Shown: positions 28,625 through 41,721 of the stretch, piece after piece | Numbering within the stretch: the stretch's first letter is position 1 | Layout of the letters: the number at the start of each line of letters is the position of its first letter | NCBI RefSeq assembly: GCF_001598855.1 | Contig: NZ_BCZS01000013.1 | Location: 91,732 to 155,731 of the forward strand | From: Pluralibacter gergoviae ATCC 33028 = NBRC 105706 | GTDB lineage: Bacteria > Pseudomonadota > Gammaproteobacteria > Enterobacterales > Enterobacteriaceae | Direction: 5' to 3' | DNA: 64,000 nucleotides | The notes under the pieces: generated by a model | Seen by the model: the letters and a program-made list of their open reading frames with translations, nothing else | What the model was told of the DNA's origin: nothing | Databases searched by the model: none | Made by a program: the position numbers and the translations under genes

Positions 28625-29707
28625 TCAGGGGCGGTCGCTCCGCTGGCCCGCCGCGCGGCGGTACTCTTCGCGCAGGGCGGCGATGAGCGCCGCCGCCGGC
28701 ATTTCCCGAAGCAGGTTGACGCCCTGTCCGGCCCAGTGGGCGCCGTAGCCCTCCTCACCCTGCGCTCTGGCGGCGGTTGCCAGCGCTTTACCCGCGTCGT
28801 AGGCCAGCGGATAGGGGGCGATGGCGCGCGGATCGGCGCGGCGGCCCAGCGCGCAAAAGGCGTTATCCACGCAGCGGGCGGGGCGGCCGGAGATGGCGGC
28901 GGTCAGCCAGGTCCGGCGCTCGCCGGGGGCGGAGAGCGCCCGGCGGTAGCCCTCGTCGGCGGCGGATTCCGGGCAGAGCAGGAAGGCGGTGCCCAGCTGG
29001 ACGCCGTCGGCGCCGAGCGTCATGGCGGCATGAATACCCGCTCCGTCCATAATGCCCCCGGCGGCGATGAGCGGAATATCAAGATGGGGCCTGAGCAGCT
29101 GCACCAGCGCCAGCGTGCTGCTCTGGTAGTCCACGTCGTTCAGATCGAACGTGCCCCTGTGGCCGCCCGCCTCAATGCCCTGGGCGATGACCATATCAAT
29201 GCCCGCCGCCCGGATCTGCCGCGCCTCGTCGAGGCAGGTGGCGGTAGCGGCAAGCATAATGCCCCTGTCGTGCAGGCTGGCAATGGTCTGCGCGTCGGGC
29301 AGGCCGAAGTGGAAGCTGACCACCGCCGGGCGCTCCGCGAGCAGCATCTCCAGCATTTCCCGGTGGCCGCGGAAGCTGGCGTAGATCTCCGCGAGCCGGG
29401 CGGGCGGTTCGGCGTGAAAACGGGCAAACTGCGGGCGCAGGACCTCAACCCAGGCCGCTTCGGCGGCGGCGTCCCTGGCGGGCGGCGCGTGGCAGAACAG
29501 ATTGACGTTGAAAGGGCGGTCGGTCAGCGCCCGGGTGCGGCGGATGGCCTCCTGCGCGCGGGCAACGCTGCTGGCGCCCAGCCCCAGAGAGCCCAGCGCT
29601 CCGGCGTTGCTGACGGCGGCGGCCAGCTCCGGCGTGGAGACCCCGGCCATCGGGGCCTGGATCAGCGGAATATCAATAGCAAGGTACTGGCTAAGTCGGT
29701 CAGACAT
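28625..29707 (-). CDS. Nitronate monooxygenase (NMO/2-nitropropane dioxygenase family)
   Basis: FMN-dependent oxidation of alkyl nitronates (for example 3-nitropropionate-derived) to carbonyl compound and nitrite. The 360-residue TIM-barrel protein starts at 29707 (MSDRLSQYLAIDIPLIQAPMAGVSTPELAAAVS); the frame extends 26 codons further left, but that sequence is not family-like. FMN/substrate motifs include GIEAGGHRGTF, LIAAGGIMDGAGIHAAMTLG and ADGVQLGTAFLLCPES. It is divergent from the BetT-like gene. Some enzymes of this family serve other flavin reactions, so the substrate is not certain. Confidence 0.88.
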   Translation of the reverse strand: MSDRLSQYLAIDIPLIQAPMAGVSTPELAAAVSNAGALGSLGLGASSVARAQEAIRRTRALTDRPFNVNLFCHAPPARDAAAEAAWVEVLRPQFARFHAEPPARLAEIYASFRGHREMLEMLLAERPAVVSFHFGLPDAQTIASLHDRGIMLAATATCLDEARQIRAAGIDMVIAQGIEAGGHRGTFDLNDVDYQSSTLALVQLLRPHLDIPLIAAGGIMDGAGIHAAMTLGADGVQLGTAFLLCPESAADEGYRRALSAPGERRTWLTAAISGRPARCVDNAFCALGRRADPRAIAPYPLAYDAGKALATAARAQGEEGYGAHWAGQGVNLLREMPAAALIAALREEYRRAAGQRSDRP

Positions 29708-29844
29708 GGGATTCTCGTCGGTTGAGGGCGCCGCGGTGGTGGGCACAAATGATACAACATTGCAGGATGTAACATTTTTTGCCATGCTTTAACACTCAGG
29801 ATATATCTCTATTTGGCGCTAATCACAAAAATGGAATTGATAAC

Positions 29845-31842
29845 ATGAGTGAGAACAGTACCGCAGCAAAGAAGCCGGTAAGCCAGATTAACAAAGCGGT
29901 TTTTTTCACATCCGCTTTGTTAATATTCCTTCTTGTCGCTTTTGCCGCCATGTTCCCCGAGCAGGCGGACAGCAGGCTTAAAGTCCTGCAGCAGCAAATC
30001 TTCACCAACGCCAGCTGGTTTTACATACTTGCCGTTGCCCTCATCCTGCTGAGCGTGACCTTCCTCGGTCTGTCGCGCTACGGCGATATCAAACTCGGGC
30101 CCGATCACGCCCAGCCGGACTTCAGCTACCACTCATGGTTTGCGATGCTCTTTTCCGCCGGGATGGGCATTGGCCTGATGTTCTTCGGCGTGGCGGAGCC
30201 GGTGATGCACTACCTGTCGCCGCCGGTGGGGACGCCGGAAACCGTGGAGGCGGCCAAGCAGGCGATGCGCCTGACCTTCTTCCACTGGGGGCTGCACGCC
30301 TGGGCTATCTACGCCATCGTGGCGCTGATCCTCGCCTTTTTTAGCTACCGCCACGGCCTGCCGCTGACCCTGCGCTCGGCGCTCTATCCGATCATCGGTG
30401 AACGCATTCACGGACCGATAGGCCACGCGGTGGATATTTTTGCCGTCATCGGCACGGTGTTTGGCGTGGCGACGTCGCTGGGCTACGGCGTGCTGCAGGT
30501 TAACGCCGGGCTTAACCACCTGTTCGGCGTGCCGGTTAATGAAACCGTACAGGTGATCCTGATTGTGGTCATTACCGCCCTGGCGACCATTTCCGTGGTC
30601 TCCGGCCTCGATAAAGGGATCCGCATCCTCTCCGAGCTGAACCTCGGGCTGGCGGTGCTGCTGCTGGCCCTGATCCTGATCCTCGGCCCCACCGTTCTGC
30701 TGCTGAAATCTTTTGTCGAGAATACCGGCGGCTACCTCTCTGAGCTGGTGAGCAAGACTTTTAACCTCTACGCCTACGAGCCGAAGTCCAGCAACTGGCT
30801 GGGGGGCTGGACCCTGCTCTACTGGGGCTGGTGGCTGTCGTGGTCCCCGTTTGTCGGCATGTTTATCGCCCGCGTATCGCGCGGACGAACCATCCGCGAA
30901 TTTGTCACCGGCGTGCTGTTCGTTCCGGCGGGCTTCACGCTGCTGTGGATGACCGTTTTCGGCAACAGCGCCATCGATCTTATCGCCACGAAGGGTGCGA
31001 CCGACCTTGCTGCGACGGTGCAGCAGGATACCGCCCTGGCGCTGTTTAATTTCCTTGAACACTTCCCGTTCTCCAGCGTGCTCTCGTTTATTGCGATGGC
31101 GATGGTCATCGTGTTCTTCGTCACCTCCGCCGACTCTGGGGCGATGGTGGTGGATACCCTGGCGTCCGGCGGCTCCAGCAATACGCCGGTCTGGCAGCGG
31201 ATCTTCTGGGCCGCGCTGATGGGCGTGGTGGCTATCGCGCTGCTGATTGCCGGCGGCCTGAGCGCGCTGCAGACGGTGACCATCGCCAGCGCGCTGCCGT
31301 TTTCGGTGATCCTGCTGATCGCGATTTACGGGTTGCTCAAGGCGCTGCGGCGCGACTTAACCAAGCGCGAAAGCCTCAGTATGGCGACCATTGCGCCGAC
31401 GGCGGCGCGCAACCCTATTCCGTGGCAGCGCCGCCTGCGCAACATTGCCTATCTGCCCAAGCGCTCGCTGGTCAAACGCTTCATGGATGAGGTGATCCAG
31501 CCCGCCATGGTGCTGGTGCAGGAGGAGCTGAATAAGCAGGGAACGGTCAGCCACATTAATGACTCGGCTGACGATCGCATCGGTATTGAGGTCGATTTAG
31601 GCAACGAGCTGAATTTCATCTATGAGGTCAGGCTGCGCGGCTACAGTTCACCCACCTTTGCGCTGGCGGGCATGGATAACGACGATCAGCAGTCGGAGCA
31701 GCACAAATATTATCGGGCTGAGGTCTATCTTAAAGAGGGCGGCCAGAACTATGACGTCATGAGCTGGAACCAGGAGCAGTTGATCAACGACATTCTCGAT
31801 CAGTATGAGAAGCACCTGCACTTCCTGCATCTGGTCCGCTGA
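29845..31842 (+). CDS. BCCT-family choline/betaine transporter (BetT-like)
   Basis: Sodium- or proton-coupled uptake of choline, betaine or a similar quaternary amine across the inner membrane. The 665-residue protein has 12 predicted helices with the BCCT signature region (HSWFAMLFSAGMGIGLMFFGVAEPV; the aromatic box LYWGWWLSWSPFVGMFIARVSRGRTIREF) and a long C-terminal cytoplasmic tail (about residues 500-665) as in E. coli BetT. Start at 29845 is chosen because it gives a standard BCCT N-terminus; the longer frame begins inside the upstream spacer. No betIBA genes are in this window. A DUF2254 gene follows after 60 bases. Confidence 0.88.
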   Translation: MSENSTAAKKPVSQINKAVFFTSALLIFLLVAFAAMFPEQADSRLKVLQQQIFTNASWFYILAVALILLSVTFLGLSRYGDIKLGPDHAQPDFSYHSWFAMLFSAGMGIGLMFFGVAEPVMHYLSPPVGTPETVEAAKQAMRLTFFHWGLHAWAIYAIVALILAFFSYRHGLPLTLRSALYPIIGERIHGPIGHAVDIFAVIGTVFGVATSLGYGVLQVNAGLNHLFGVPVNETVQVILIVVITALATISVVSGLDKGIRILSELNLGLAVLLLALILILGPTVLLLKSFVENTGGYLSELVSKTFNLYAYEPKSSNWLGGWTLLYWGWWLSWSPFVGMFIARVSRGRTIREFVTGVLFVPAGFTLLWMTVFGNSAIDLIATKGATDLAATVQQDTALALFNFLEHFPFSSVLSFIAMAMVIVFFVTSADSGAMVVDTLASGGSSNTPVWQRIFWAALMGVVAIALLIAGGLSALQTVTIASALPFSVILLIAIYGLLKALRRDLTKRESLSMATIAPTAARNPIPWQRRLRNIAYLPKRSLVKRFMDEVIQPAMVLVQEELNKQGTVSHINDSADDRIGIEVDLGNELNFIYEVRLRGYSSPTFALAGMDNDDQQSEQHKYYRAEVYLKEGGQNYDVMSWNQEQLINDILDQYEKHLHFLHLVR

Positions 31843-31901
31843 CGGATAACGCACCGCCCGCCGGGGCGGTGATTGACTGAGCATCACAATAAGAGGCGAA
31901 C

Positions 31902-33167
31902 ATGGCGTCACGCTGGCAGTGGGTTCTGGCACAAACCTGTCGGAAAATCTGGTTCCGGGCGACGCTGTTTGCCATTGCGGCGGCGATCACCGCGCTGCTC
32001 TCCATCGTGTTCAAATCGGCCATTCCGCCCGCCTTTTCCGTCAGGGTCGGCGCGGATGCGGTCGACAGCATCCTCAATATTCTGGCGTCCAGTATGCTGG
32101 CGGTCACCACCTTTTCGCTGAACATCATGGTGGCGGCCTACGGCTCGGCAACCACCAACGTGACGCCGCGCGCTACCCGGCTGGTGGTTGAGGATGCCAC
32201 GACCCAGAACGTGCTGGCGACTTTTATTGGTTCATTTCTCTTCAGCCTGGTGGGCATCATCGCGCTGAGTATGGGGGCCTACGGCGACCGGGGGAGGGTG
32301 ATCCTGTTTGCGGTGACCCTGGTGGTCATCGCGCTCATCCTGATTACCCTGCTGCGCTGGATCCAGCACTTAACGTCGCTGGGGCGGGTGGGGGAGACGA
32401 CGGCGCGCGTTGAGCAGGCCGCCTGCGAGGCGCTTACGGCGCGCGCGCAGGCGCCGTGCCTCGGCGGTTATCCCTGGCTTGAGAGCGATAAACAGCCCGC
32501 CGGTACGGTTCCGCTCTATCTCCAGAGCACGGGATATGTTGAACATGTGGATATTGATAAGCTGGCGTCCCTGCTTAAGGGCACTGCGCTCCACGTCTAT
32601 CTTGTCGCGCAGCCCGGCACTTTCGTCCATCCGACCAGACCGGTGATGTTTGTGACCGATGGCGAAGAGCGCGATCTGCTCTCCCGGCTGTCCGATACGC
32701 TGAGCATCGGCGAGGTGCGCTCTTTCAACCAGGATCCCCGCTTCTGCCTGTGCGTGATGGCCGAGATCGCCAGCCGCGCGCTCTCCCCGGCGGTTAACGA
32801 TCCGGGTACCGCCATTGACGTCATCGGTCGTGGGGTCCGGGTACTCTCAACATTTGCGCAGCTGCAGCCGGAAAAAAACGCCGTCCAGCATCCGAATATC
32901 CACATTGCGCCGCTCGCCGCCGACGCGCTGTTCGATGACTTTTTCTCCCCCATTGCCCGCGACGGGGCGGCAATGAGGGAGGTGGAGATAAAAGTCCTCA
33001 AGGCGCTGGCTCTGCTGGCTGACGGCTGGCCGGAAAGGTATGGCGAAACCGCGCGCCAGCATGCCGCAGAGGCCCTGCAATATATTGAGCGGGCCGGCTA
33101 CGTGGCCGCAGATAGACGGCGTATTCTCAACTTGCATCATTCATTATTTCCCCGCGCTGGCGATTAA
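31902..33167 (+). CDS. DUF2254 inner-membrane protein
   Basis: A 421-residue DUF2254 protein of unknown role. Four hydrophobic helices in the first 155 residues (ATLFAIAAAITALLSIVF; ILNILASSMLAVTTFSLNIMVAAYG; VLATFIGSFLFSLVGIIALSMGAYG; VILFAVTLVVIALILITLLRWI) are followed by a large soluble domain with HVYLVAQPGTFVHPTRPVM and RALSPAVNDPGTAIDVIGRGV, the family signature. It has GAGG before the ATG and 60 bases after the transporter stop, so the two may be co-transcribed. Confidence 0.88.
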   Translation: MASRWQWVLAQTCRKIWFRATLFAIAAAITALLSIVFKSAIPPAFSVRVGADAVDSILNILASSMLAVTTFSLNIMVAAYGSATTNVTPRATRLVVEDATTQNVLATFIGSFLFSLVGIIALSMGAYGDRGRVILFAVTLVVIALILITLLRWIQHLTSLGRVGETTARVEQAACEALTARAQAPCLGGYPWLESDKQPAGTVPLYLQSTGYVEHVDIDKLASLLKGTALHVYLVAQPGTFVHPTRPVMFVTDGEERDLLSRLSDTLSIGEVRSFNQDPRFCLCVMAEIASRALSPAVNDPGTAIDVIGRGVRVLSTFAQLQPEKNAVQHPNIHIAPLAADALFDDFFSPIARDGAAMREVEIKVLKALALLADGWPERYGETARQHAAEALQYIERAGYVAADRRRILNLHHSLFPRAGD

Positions 33168-33235
33168 AGACGTAAATACCGGGGCGACAATTCCCCTTTA
33201 TTCTCTATGTTAATTGTGCGGAGATTTAATGCTTT

Positions 33236-33306
33236 TGTTATATTCATCACAAATCTACATTTAGCCGCCAGAGCCCGTTTGCAACCGGGAAAAATAGTGG
33301 TATGTT
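33236..33306 (+). promoter_or_regulatory. CRP site and promoter of the beta-glucoside operon
   Basis: TGTTA-tattca-TCACA (33236-33251) is a near-consensus CRP half-site pair. TTGCAA (33279-33284) and TATGTT (33301-33306), 16 bases apart, form a plausible sigma-70 promoter just before the first antiterminator leader. The distance fits class I activation. Confidence 0.6.
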
Positions 33307-33324
33307 TCCCCGGGTTGATATACA

Positions 33325-33400
33325 GGATTGCTACTGTCTGACAGGCAAAACCTAAGTCCTCCACGGCATCGTTCGCCGTGGAGGACTTAGGTTTTTTTTT
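33325..33400 (+). promoter_or_regulatory. RAT antiterminator and terminator 1 (porin leader)
   Basis: A BglG/LicT-type RNA antiterminator (GGATTGCTACTG...GGCAAAACC, 33325-33353) overlaps the left arm of a 17-bp perfect terminator stem (33351-33367 with 33375-33391) followed by nine T. When the antiterminator protein binds, the terminator cannot form and the porin and downstream genes are read. Confidence 0.92.
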
Positions 33401-33562
33401 GCCCGTCGTTTATGTGGCACTTCTTTAGACGTATTTCATTCTCGTGAAAATACACTCCCGCGCGGCTGATTATTTTCGCGACAGCATGCTATCGAATAAA
33501 TACAGGTAATAACAATTGCCGCGGCTTCTCTTTGCCTGAAATACTCAAACACAGGTTTTACT

Positions 33563-34927
33563 ATGATGAAAAATAAAAATATCTGTACTGCGCTGTGCCT
33601 GTTTTCCTTAATGTCTGCCTCTCCTCTGACCCTGGCGCAGGAGGCGGAGTGGAATAATACCGTTCTGGGTTTTACGCCGCCGCCGGATCCTGTTCTGGGG
33701 GAAATGCTCGGCATTCGCAAAATTCTTAACGATAACGGATTCACCTACAACCTGGGTTATTTGCACGAGATTTCCTGGAACGGCGGCGGCGGCTATAACC
33801 ACGACTCGCACGTGGCCTATATTGACCAGTTTTCGCTGACCTTTAATCAGGACCTCGAGATGTGGACCGGGATCCCGGATGCGCGCATTGAGGGTAATAT
33901 CGTTAACCGCAACCATGACGATGACCTCACCACCCGGCGCCTGCAGGACCCGAGGGTTAACTTCAACGATCTTTCCCAGGAGAGCTGGGGCGGCGGCTCG
34001 GTAACGCGCCTCGGCTGGCTGACCTTTGCCCGCAGCTTCGACGATCGCCGCCTGACCTGGCGGGTCGGTTTGATGAACAAAGTGCAGACCTTCGACCAGA
34101 TCATTCCCTGCGATTTCCAGCTGCTCTCTCAGTGCGGCGGTAAATCGGCCAACTCGCTGACCTGGAACAACTGGCAGATCCATACCTGGGGCTCGGTGTG
34201 GGAATATAAGCTCACGCCGGTGGTCACCCTTAAGGGCGGCATCATGGAGCAGAACCCGAAAGCTGCGACTCGCAACCACGCCTGGAGCTGGTCAACGCGG
34301 GGCAGTAAAGGCTTCCTGCTGCCGATGGAGGTCGAAGCGAAGCCGATGATTAACGGCCTGCCGGGGATTTATAACTTCGGCCTGCTGTTCACCAACGCGC
34401 CGCAGACTGACCTTTACAGCGGCAGATCCGGCGGCGCCGGGGCTAACGATCCGGACGGCTATAAGGAGCACAACCGCACCTGGTTTATGTATACCGGCTT
34501 TAACCAGCAGATAACCCGCCATAAGGACGATCCGCTGCGCGGGCTGAGCACGTCGTTCAGCATGAGCCTCTCCGATCAGCGCAGTAACTATATTCACTCC
34601 GAATATGCGGCTACCCTGCGCTACCGGGGCCTGTTTGACGCCCGTCCGGAAGACTGGATTGGCTTCGGTCTGACCTACATTGATATGAGTAACCACTACT
34701 CGCGCAACCAGCGCGCGCTCAACGGCCTTAGCGGTATTACCGACTACAGCAATCCGGGCTATGCGCCGGTGCCGGGCCACTCGATTAACGGCGAATTCTA
34801 CTACCGCTTCCGGCCGGTGAAGTGGCTGGAGCTGCAGCCGGGGCTCCAGTACTGGCACCATCCGGGCGGGATCTCCCGCACCCAGGACGCGTGGGTTACC
34901 GAACTCAAAACGGTGGTCTCTTTCTGA
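33563..34927 (+). CDS. OprB-type carbohydrate porin of the beta-glucoside operon
   Basis: Outer-membrane channel for sugars. The 454-residue protein has a signal peptide (MMKNKNICTALCLFSLMSASPLTLAQE, cleavage after AQ or LAQ) and the OprB/carbohydrate-selective porin pattern: GFTYNLGYLHEISWNGGGG, LTFNQDLEMWTG, RVGLMNKVQTFDQ, a C-terminal beta strand ending in Phe (WVTELKTVVSF). Its leader carries RAT 1, so it is controlled with bglG and bglF. It plays the role of BglH in E. coli but stands first in the operon. Confidence 0.85.
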   Translation: MMKNKNICTALCLFSLMSASPLTLAQEAEWNNTVLGFTPPPDPVLGEMLGIRKILNDNGFTYNLGYLHEISWNGGGGYNHDSHVAYIDQFSLTFNQDLEMWTGIPDARIEGNIVNRNHDDDLTTRRLQDPRVNFNDLSQESWGGGSVTRLGWLTFARSFDDRRLTWRVGLMNKVQTFDQIIPCDFQLLSQCGGKSANSLTWNNWQIHTWGSVWEYKLTPVVTLKGGIMEQNPKAATRNHAWSWSTRGSKGFLLPMEVEAKPMINGLPGIYNFGLLFTNAPQTDLYSGRSGGAGANDPDGYKEHNRTWFMYTGFNQQITRHKDDPLRGLSTSFSMSLSDQRSNYIHSEYAATLRYRGLFDARPEDWIGFGLTYIDMSNHYSRNQRALNGLSGITDYSNPGYAPVPGHSINGEFYYRFRPVKWLELQPGLQYWHHPGGISRTQDAWVTELKTVVSF

Positions 34928-35028
34928 TAGCCTGTTGAGGTGGTAAAACAAAATCATTATCGATCGGCGTCACGTTTTATTCTGCGACGCATTGAGGCCG
35001 GTGATGAAACTGATAGAGTGCCAGGATT

Positions 35029-35942
<914 letters not shown>

Positions 35943-35953
35943 TCTAAAACTCT

Positions 35954-38369
<2,416 letters not shown>

Positions 38370-38566
38370 GTTCTATTCCCATCGGTAAGTGACCCTGAAA
38401 ACGTAGCACTTTCCCGCCGCCGAAATCGTAAATTTTTCGTGATAACTTTTAGGGTTCAGCGGCTTAGCCTCACCGGGTTCGTGAAGTTATGAACATAGAG
38501 CGATACCGCTTACGTAATAGGCGGGCAGAATACGATAGGTTAGGCGTATTGCAGCTCAGCGACCGT

Positions 38567-39223
38567 CTACTCCGCCTCATCCCCGTAGTAGAGCTTGCCG
38601 ATGCGGATAATGTCCCGACCCTGCGACTTGCGGTGCAGGTTGGAGTCTCTGAGCGAGTAAACGCAGCCGCAGTACTCCTGCTGGTAGAAGCGCTCGCGCT
38701 TGCTGATCTCAATCATTCGCGATGAGCCGCCCTGCTTGCGCCAGTTGTAGTCCCAGTAGACCAGATCCGGATAGGGTTCTGCCGCGCGGTGGCCGCAGTC
38801 GTTGATCTGCTGCATGTTCTTCCAGCGCGAAATCCCCAGCGAGCTGCTGATCGCCCGGAAGCCGTGCTCGTGGGCGTAGAGCGCGGTGCGCTCGAAGCGC
38901 ATATCGAAGCACATGGTGCAGCGCACGCCGCGCTCCGGCTCCCACTCCATGCCTTTGGCCCGCGCAAACCAGTTATCGGTATCGTAATCGGCATCGACGA
39001 ACGGCACGCCGTGCTTTTCGGCAAAGCGGATGTTCTCCTCCTTGCGGATCAGATACTCCTTCTGCGGATGGATATTCGGGTTGTAGAAGAAAATCGTGTA
39101 TTCAATGCCCGAGGCCTGTATTGCCTCCATTACCTCGCCGGAGCAGGGCGCACAGCAGGAGTGCAGCAGCAGCCTGTCGGCGCCGTCCGGCAGTTCGAGC
39201 TGCGGTCGTTTGAAATCGGTCAT
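38567..39223 (-). CDS. queH: Epoxyqueuosine reductase QueH
   Basis: Reduces epoxyqueuosine to queuosine in tRNA, the last step of queuosine synthesis; a non-homologous replacement for the cobalamin-dependent QueG. The 218-residue DUF208 protein shows [15 protein letters not shown] (Cys23, Cys24, Cys27), [14 protein letters not shown] and the third cluster [13 protein letters not shown] that bind the metal and Fe-S centre. The ATG at 39223 begins [11 protein letters not shown]. It is monocistronic between hiuH and the redox sigma operon. Many enterobacteria have both QueG and QueH. Confidence 0.93.
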   Translation of the reverse strand: MTDFKRPQLELPDGADRLLLHSCCAPCSGEVMEAIQASGIEYTIFFYNPNIHPQKEYLIRKEENIRFAEKHGVPFVDADYDTDNWFARAKGMEWEPERGVRCTMCFDMRFERTALYAHEHGFRAISSSLGISRWKNMQQINDCGHRAAEPYPDLVYWDYNWRKQGGSSRMIEISKRERFYQQEYCGCVYSLRDSNLHRKSQGRDIIRIGKLYYGDEAE

Positions 39224-39297
39224 CGCAAAATTCGCTGTTGAGGGTTACGCATAATGGCTGATTCTAACATCTGAATCACAAAATGGTGACCTTCGCC

Positions 39298-39927
39298 TTA
39301 CCTGACGGTCACCCAGCGCCACCCCAGGAGTACCGTCGCCGCCACGATGGTGGCGAACGCCGCCGCGTGCATCGCCAGATCGCCCGGGTGCAGGTGCAGC
39401 GGATGGCAGAACGACAGCAGGGTGACGGCCATACAGCCGACGCCGCAGCCCGCTGCAGAGAGGCTGCGCAGCGGCGTCAGGGTGCGGGTGCGCCGGATCC
39501 AGATGATGGCCAGCAGCAGCATCGGCACGCTGACCGTCACCATAAAGGCGTAGCAGCGGGTTTCGCTTAGCGCGTGGCCGGTTAGCGGCGCGTGGCCGAT
39601 GCTGAACAGCAGCGTCGCGCCCCACAGCAGCAGCAGCGGCGCAAAGGTCCGCCAGCCCAGCGGCCGGCGGCCGGCAATGCTGATAATCAGCGCATTGCGC
39701 ACGGCAAAAAAGCCGGTGATAAAGGCCAGCAGCAGCTGCAGCGCGGCCAGCACCGCGCCGGGCTGCAGCCAGTCGGTGCTTTCTCGCGGCACCAGCAGAC
39801 TGGCGAGCCAGCCGCAGGGCAGGGCGACCAGCGTCCAGCTCAACGTCCGCCACTCAACGCGCTGCGGGCGCGTCACCGGGCTCGCCGCGCGGCCCAGCTG
39901 TTCAATTAACGCATTATGGTCAGTCAT
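39298..39927 (-). CDS. NrsF-family (DUF1109) anti-sigma factor
   Basis: Six-helix inner-membrane protein that holds the ECF sigma factor encoded just upstream. The 209-residue product begins MTDHNALIEQLGRAASPV (start at 39927; the longer frame adds a non-family stretch) and continues with PCGWLASLLV, LLLAFITGFFAVRNALIISIAG, LLLLWGATLLFSIGHAPLTG, and the Cys-containing GCGVGCMAVTLLSFCHPLHL near the end. Two or more Cys in the C-terminal part could sense oxidation, as proposed for NrsF relatives. Its start overlaps the sigma gene by 8 bases. Confidence 0.88.
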   Translation of the reverse strand: MTDHNALIEQLGRAASPVTRPQRVEWRTLSWTLVALPCGWLASLLVPRESTDWLQPGAVLAALQLLLAFITGFFAVRNALIISIAGRRPLGWRTFAPLLLLWGATLLFSIGHAPLTGHALSETRCYAFMVTVSVPMLLLAIIWIRRTRTLTPLRSLSAAGCGVGCMAVTLLSFCHPLHLHPGDLAMHAAAFATIVAATVLLGWRWVTVR

Positions 39928-40474
39928 GATTCGCTCCTGAGCGGCGCAGCGCATTCAGCGCCCGGTGCAGCAGTGATTTGACCGCCGGAACGGTCAGGTT
40001 ATTCTCCCGGGCCGCCTGGGCAAGCGTCATCTCCTGCAGATGAACGTGCTCAACTATCCGACGCTGGCGGTCCGGCAACTGATTCAGGTAGAGGGCCAGC
40101 TCCTCGCGGGCCTCCTGGCGATCGGCCTGCGGCGGGGCGGTTAAGCCATCCTCTTCTTCATCTGCCGACACCTCCCTGCGCCGCTGACGCCCCTGACGGC
40201 GGAGGGCGTCGATAGCCCTCGCCCGGGCAATGGCGACCAGCCACGGCATAAACGGGCAGGTCGGATCGTAGGTGTGGCGAATGCGGTGCAGCGTGAGCAG
40301 CACGTCCTGAACGGTGTCTTCCACCAGGTCGCGGCTGGCAATCTGCCGGCTGACGATGGCGCGCACGGTGGGAACCAGCGCGCGCAGCAGCCGGGTATAC
40401 GCCTCGCCGTCGCCGGCCTGGGCGCGGGCCATGTACTCGGGCCAGGCCGCCTGCGGCAGCCGCGCGTCGGTCAT
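39920..40474 (-). CDS. ECF RNA polymerase sigma factor
   Basis: Extracytoplasmic-function sigma factor. The 184-residue protein has sigma-2 (YTRLLRALVPTVRAIVSRQI..DLVEDTVQDVLLTLHRIRHTYDPTCPFMPWLVAIARARAIDALRR, about residues 22-90, with the -10 recognition helix) and sigma-4 (QLPDRQRRIVEHVHLQEMTLAQAARENNLTVPAVKSLLHRAL, 125-175). Start at 40474 (MTDARLPQAAWPEYM) avoids running into the DsbD-like gene and has GAGCC upstream. It forms an operon prx - dsbD-like - sigma - anti-sigma and probably turns on its own operon. Confidence 0.92.
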   Translation of the reverse strand: MTDARLPQAAWPEYMARAQAGDGEAYTRLLRALVPTVRAIVSRQIASRDLVEDTVQDVLLTLHRIRHTYDPTCPFMPWLVAIARARAIDALRRQGRQRRREVSADEEEDGLTAPPQADRQEAREELALYLNQLPDRQRRIVEHVHLQEMTLAQAARENNLTVPAVKSLLHRALNALRRSGANHD

Positions 40475-40481
40475 GCCCGGC

Positions 40482-41708
40482 TCACGCCTTTTTCCCCGCA
40501 GCCTGGTCCAGGGCGTTGACGACAATCGCCGGGGTCAGCACCTGCGGCAGCACCTGCGGCTTACCGCCGTCGGCGGGATAGACCACGTACAGCGGCAGGC
40601 CGCCCTGGCCGAACTGGCTCATGGCGTCGTCGATATCGGCGTTAAATTTGGTGGAGTCCGCCACCATATACAGCGTGCCGGTGCGGGCGAGGGCGCTTTT
40701 TACCGCCGCCGTCGACAGCGACGTTTTATCGTTCACCTGGCAGGTGATGCACCAGGAGGCGGTAAAATTGACGAAGATGGCCCGGCCGTGGCCGCGGTTC
40801 TCCGCCACAGCCTGCGGCGACCAGACCATCGGCACCTGCGTCTGCCTTGCGACCTGCGGCGCGTTGGCGGGCTTCATCACGCCGGGCAGCGGGGCAATTA
40901 CCGCCAGCACCAGCAGCGCGGTGGCAGCGTACATCAGCCGGTAGCCGCGCCCGAGCATCTGCCGCTGCTGGGCCATGCCGTAAAGCCAGGCGGCAAAGCT
41001 GAGGATGACCGAGCCGGCAAGCAGCGTTGCCAGCGCGGTGCTGCCGGCCTGCTGCGCGAGGACCCACACCAGCCAGGCGTAGGCGCCGAACATCGGAAAG
41101 GCCAGCGCGCGCTTAACGATGCCCATCCACGGGCCCGGGCGCGGCAGCCGGCGCGCCAGGGCCGGGAACAGCGAGATAAGCGTAAACGGGGCGGCGAAGC
41201 CGACGGCGAGGGCGAAGAAAATCGCCAGCGCGACGGCGGGCGGCTGCACCAGGGCGTAGCCGATGGCGCCGGCCATAAAGGGCGCCGAGCAGGGCGTGGC
41301 GACGACGATCGCCAGCGCGCCGGTCAGCGCCGAGCGCAGGAATGCCCCGCGCCCGATAGCGATCTCCCCGGCGCGCTGCATCGAGAGGCCGACCTCAAAG
41401 ACGCCGAGCAGATTCAGGGCTGCGCCGAGGATCACCAGCGCCAGCGCGGCGATAACCAGCGGCGACTGCAGCTGAAAGCCCCAGCCGACGGCGCTGCCGC
41501 CGGCGCGGATCGCCAGCAGTATGCCCGTCAGCACCATCATCGCCGCCAGCGTCCCCAGCAGAAAGCCTATGCCTTCAGTGCGGGCGCTGGCCGCGTCGCC
41601 GTCGTGGCGCATCAGGCCCAGCGCCTTCAGCGAGACGATAGGAAAAACGCAGGGCATGACGTTAAGAATAATGCCGCCCAGCAGGGCGGCGAGCATGGCT
41701 GTTAGCAT
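40482..41708 (-). CDS. DsbD-like thiol:disulfide transport protein (TM core + thioredoxin domain)
   Basis: Passes electrons across the inner membrane to periplasmic thiol proteins. The 408-residue protein lacks the N-terminal periplasmic alpha domain of full DsbD. It has eight hydrophobic helices with the paired membrane Cys in NVMPCVFPIVSLK and ATPCSAPFMAG, then a C-terminal thioredoxin-fold domain with the WCITC motif in FTASWCITCQVN (about residue 305). This layout is like ScsB/CcdA-type relatives. It lies 13 bases after the peroxiredoxin gene and 8 before the sigma gene; the likely partner is that peroxiredoxin. Confidence 0.88.
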   Translation of the reverse strand: MLTAMLAALLGGIILNVMPCVFPIVSLKALGLMRHDGDAASARTEGIGFLLGTLAAMMVLTGILLAIRAGGSAVGWGFQLQSPLVIAALALVILGAALNLLGVFEVGLSMQRAGEIAIGRGAFLRSALTGALAIVVATPCSAPFMAGAIGYALVQPPAVALAIFFALAVGFAAPFTLISLFPALARRLPRPGPWMGIVKRALAFPMFGAYAWLVWVLAQQAGSTALATLLAGSVILSFAAWLYGMAQQRQMLGRGYRLMYAATALLVLAVIAPLPGVMKPANAPQVARQTQVPMVWSPQAVAENRGHGRAIFVNFTASWCITCQVNDKTSLSTAAVKSALARTGTLYMVADSTKFNADIDDAMSQFGQGGLPLYVVYPADGGKPQVLPQVLTPAIVVNALDQAAGKKA

Positions 41709-41721
41709 TGTGCGTAGTGCC

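Noticed and set aside
31853..31870. GC hairpin after the BetT-like gene as a terminator
   Set aside because: No T run follows, and the next gene starts soon after, so read-through into the DUF2254 gene is as likely.
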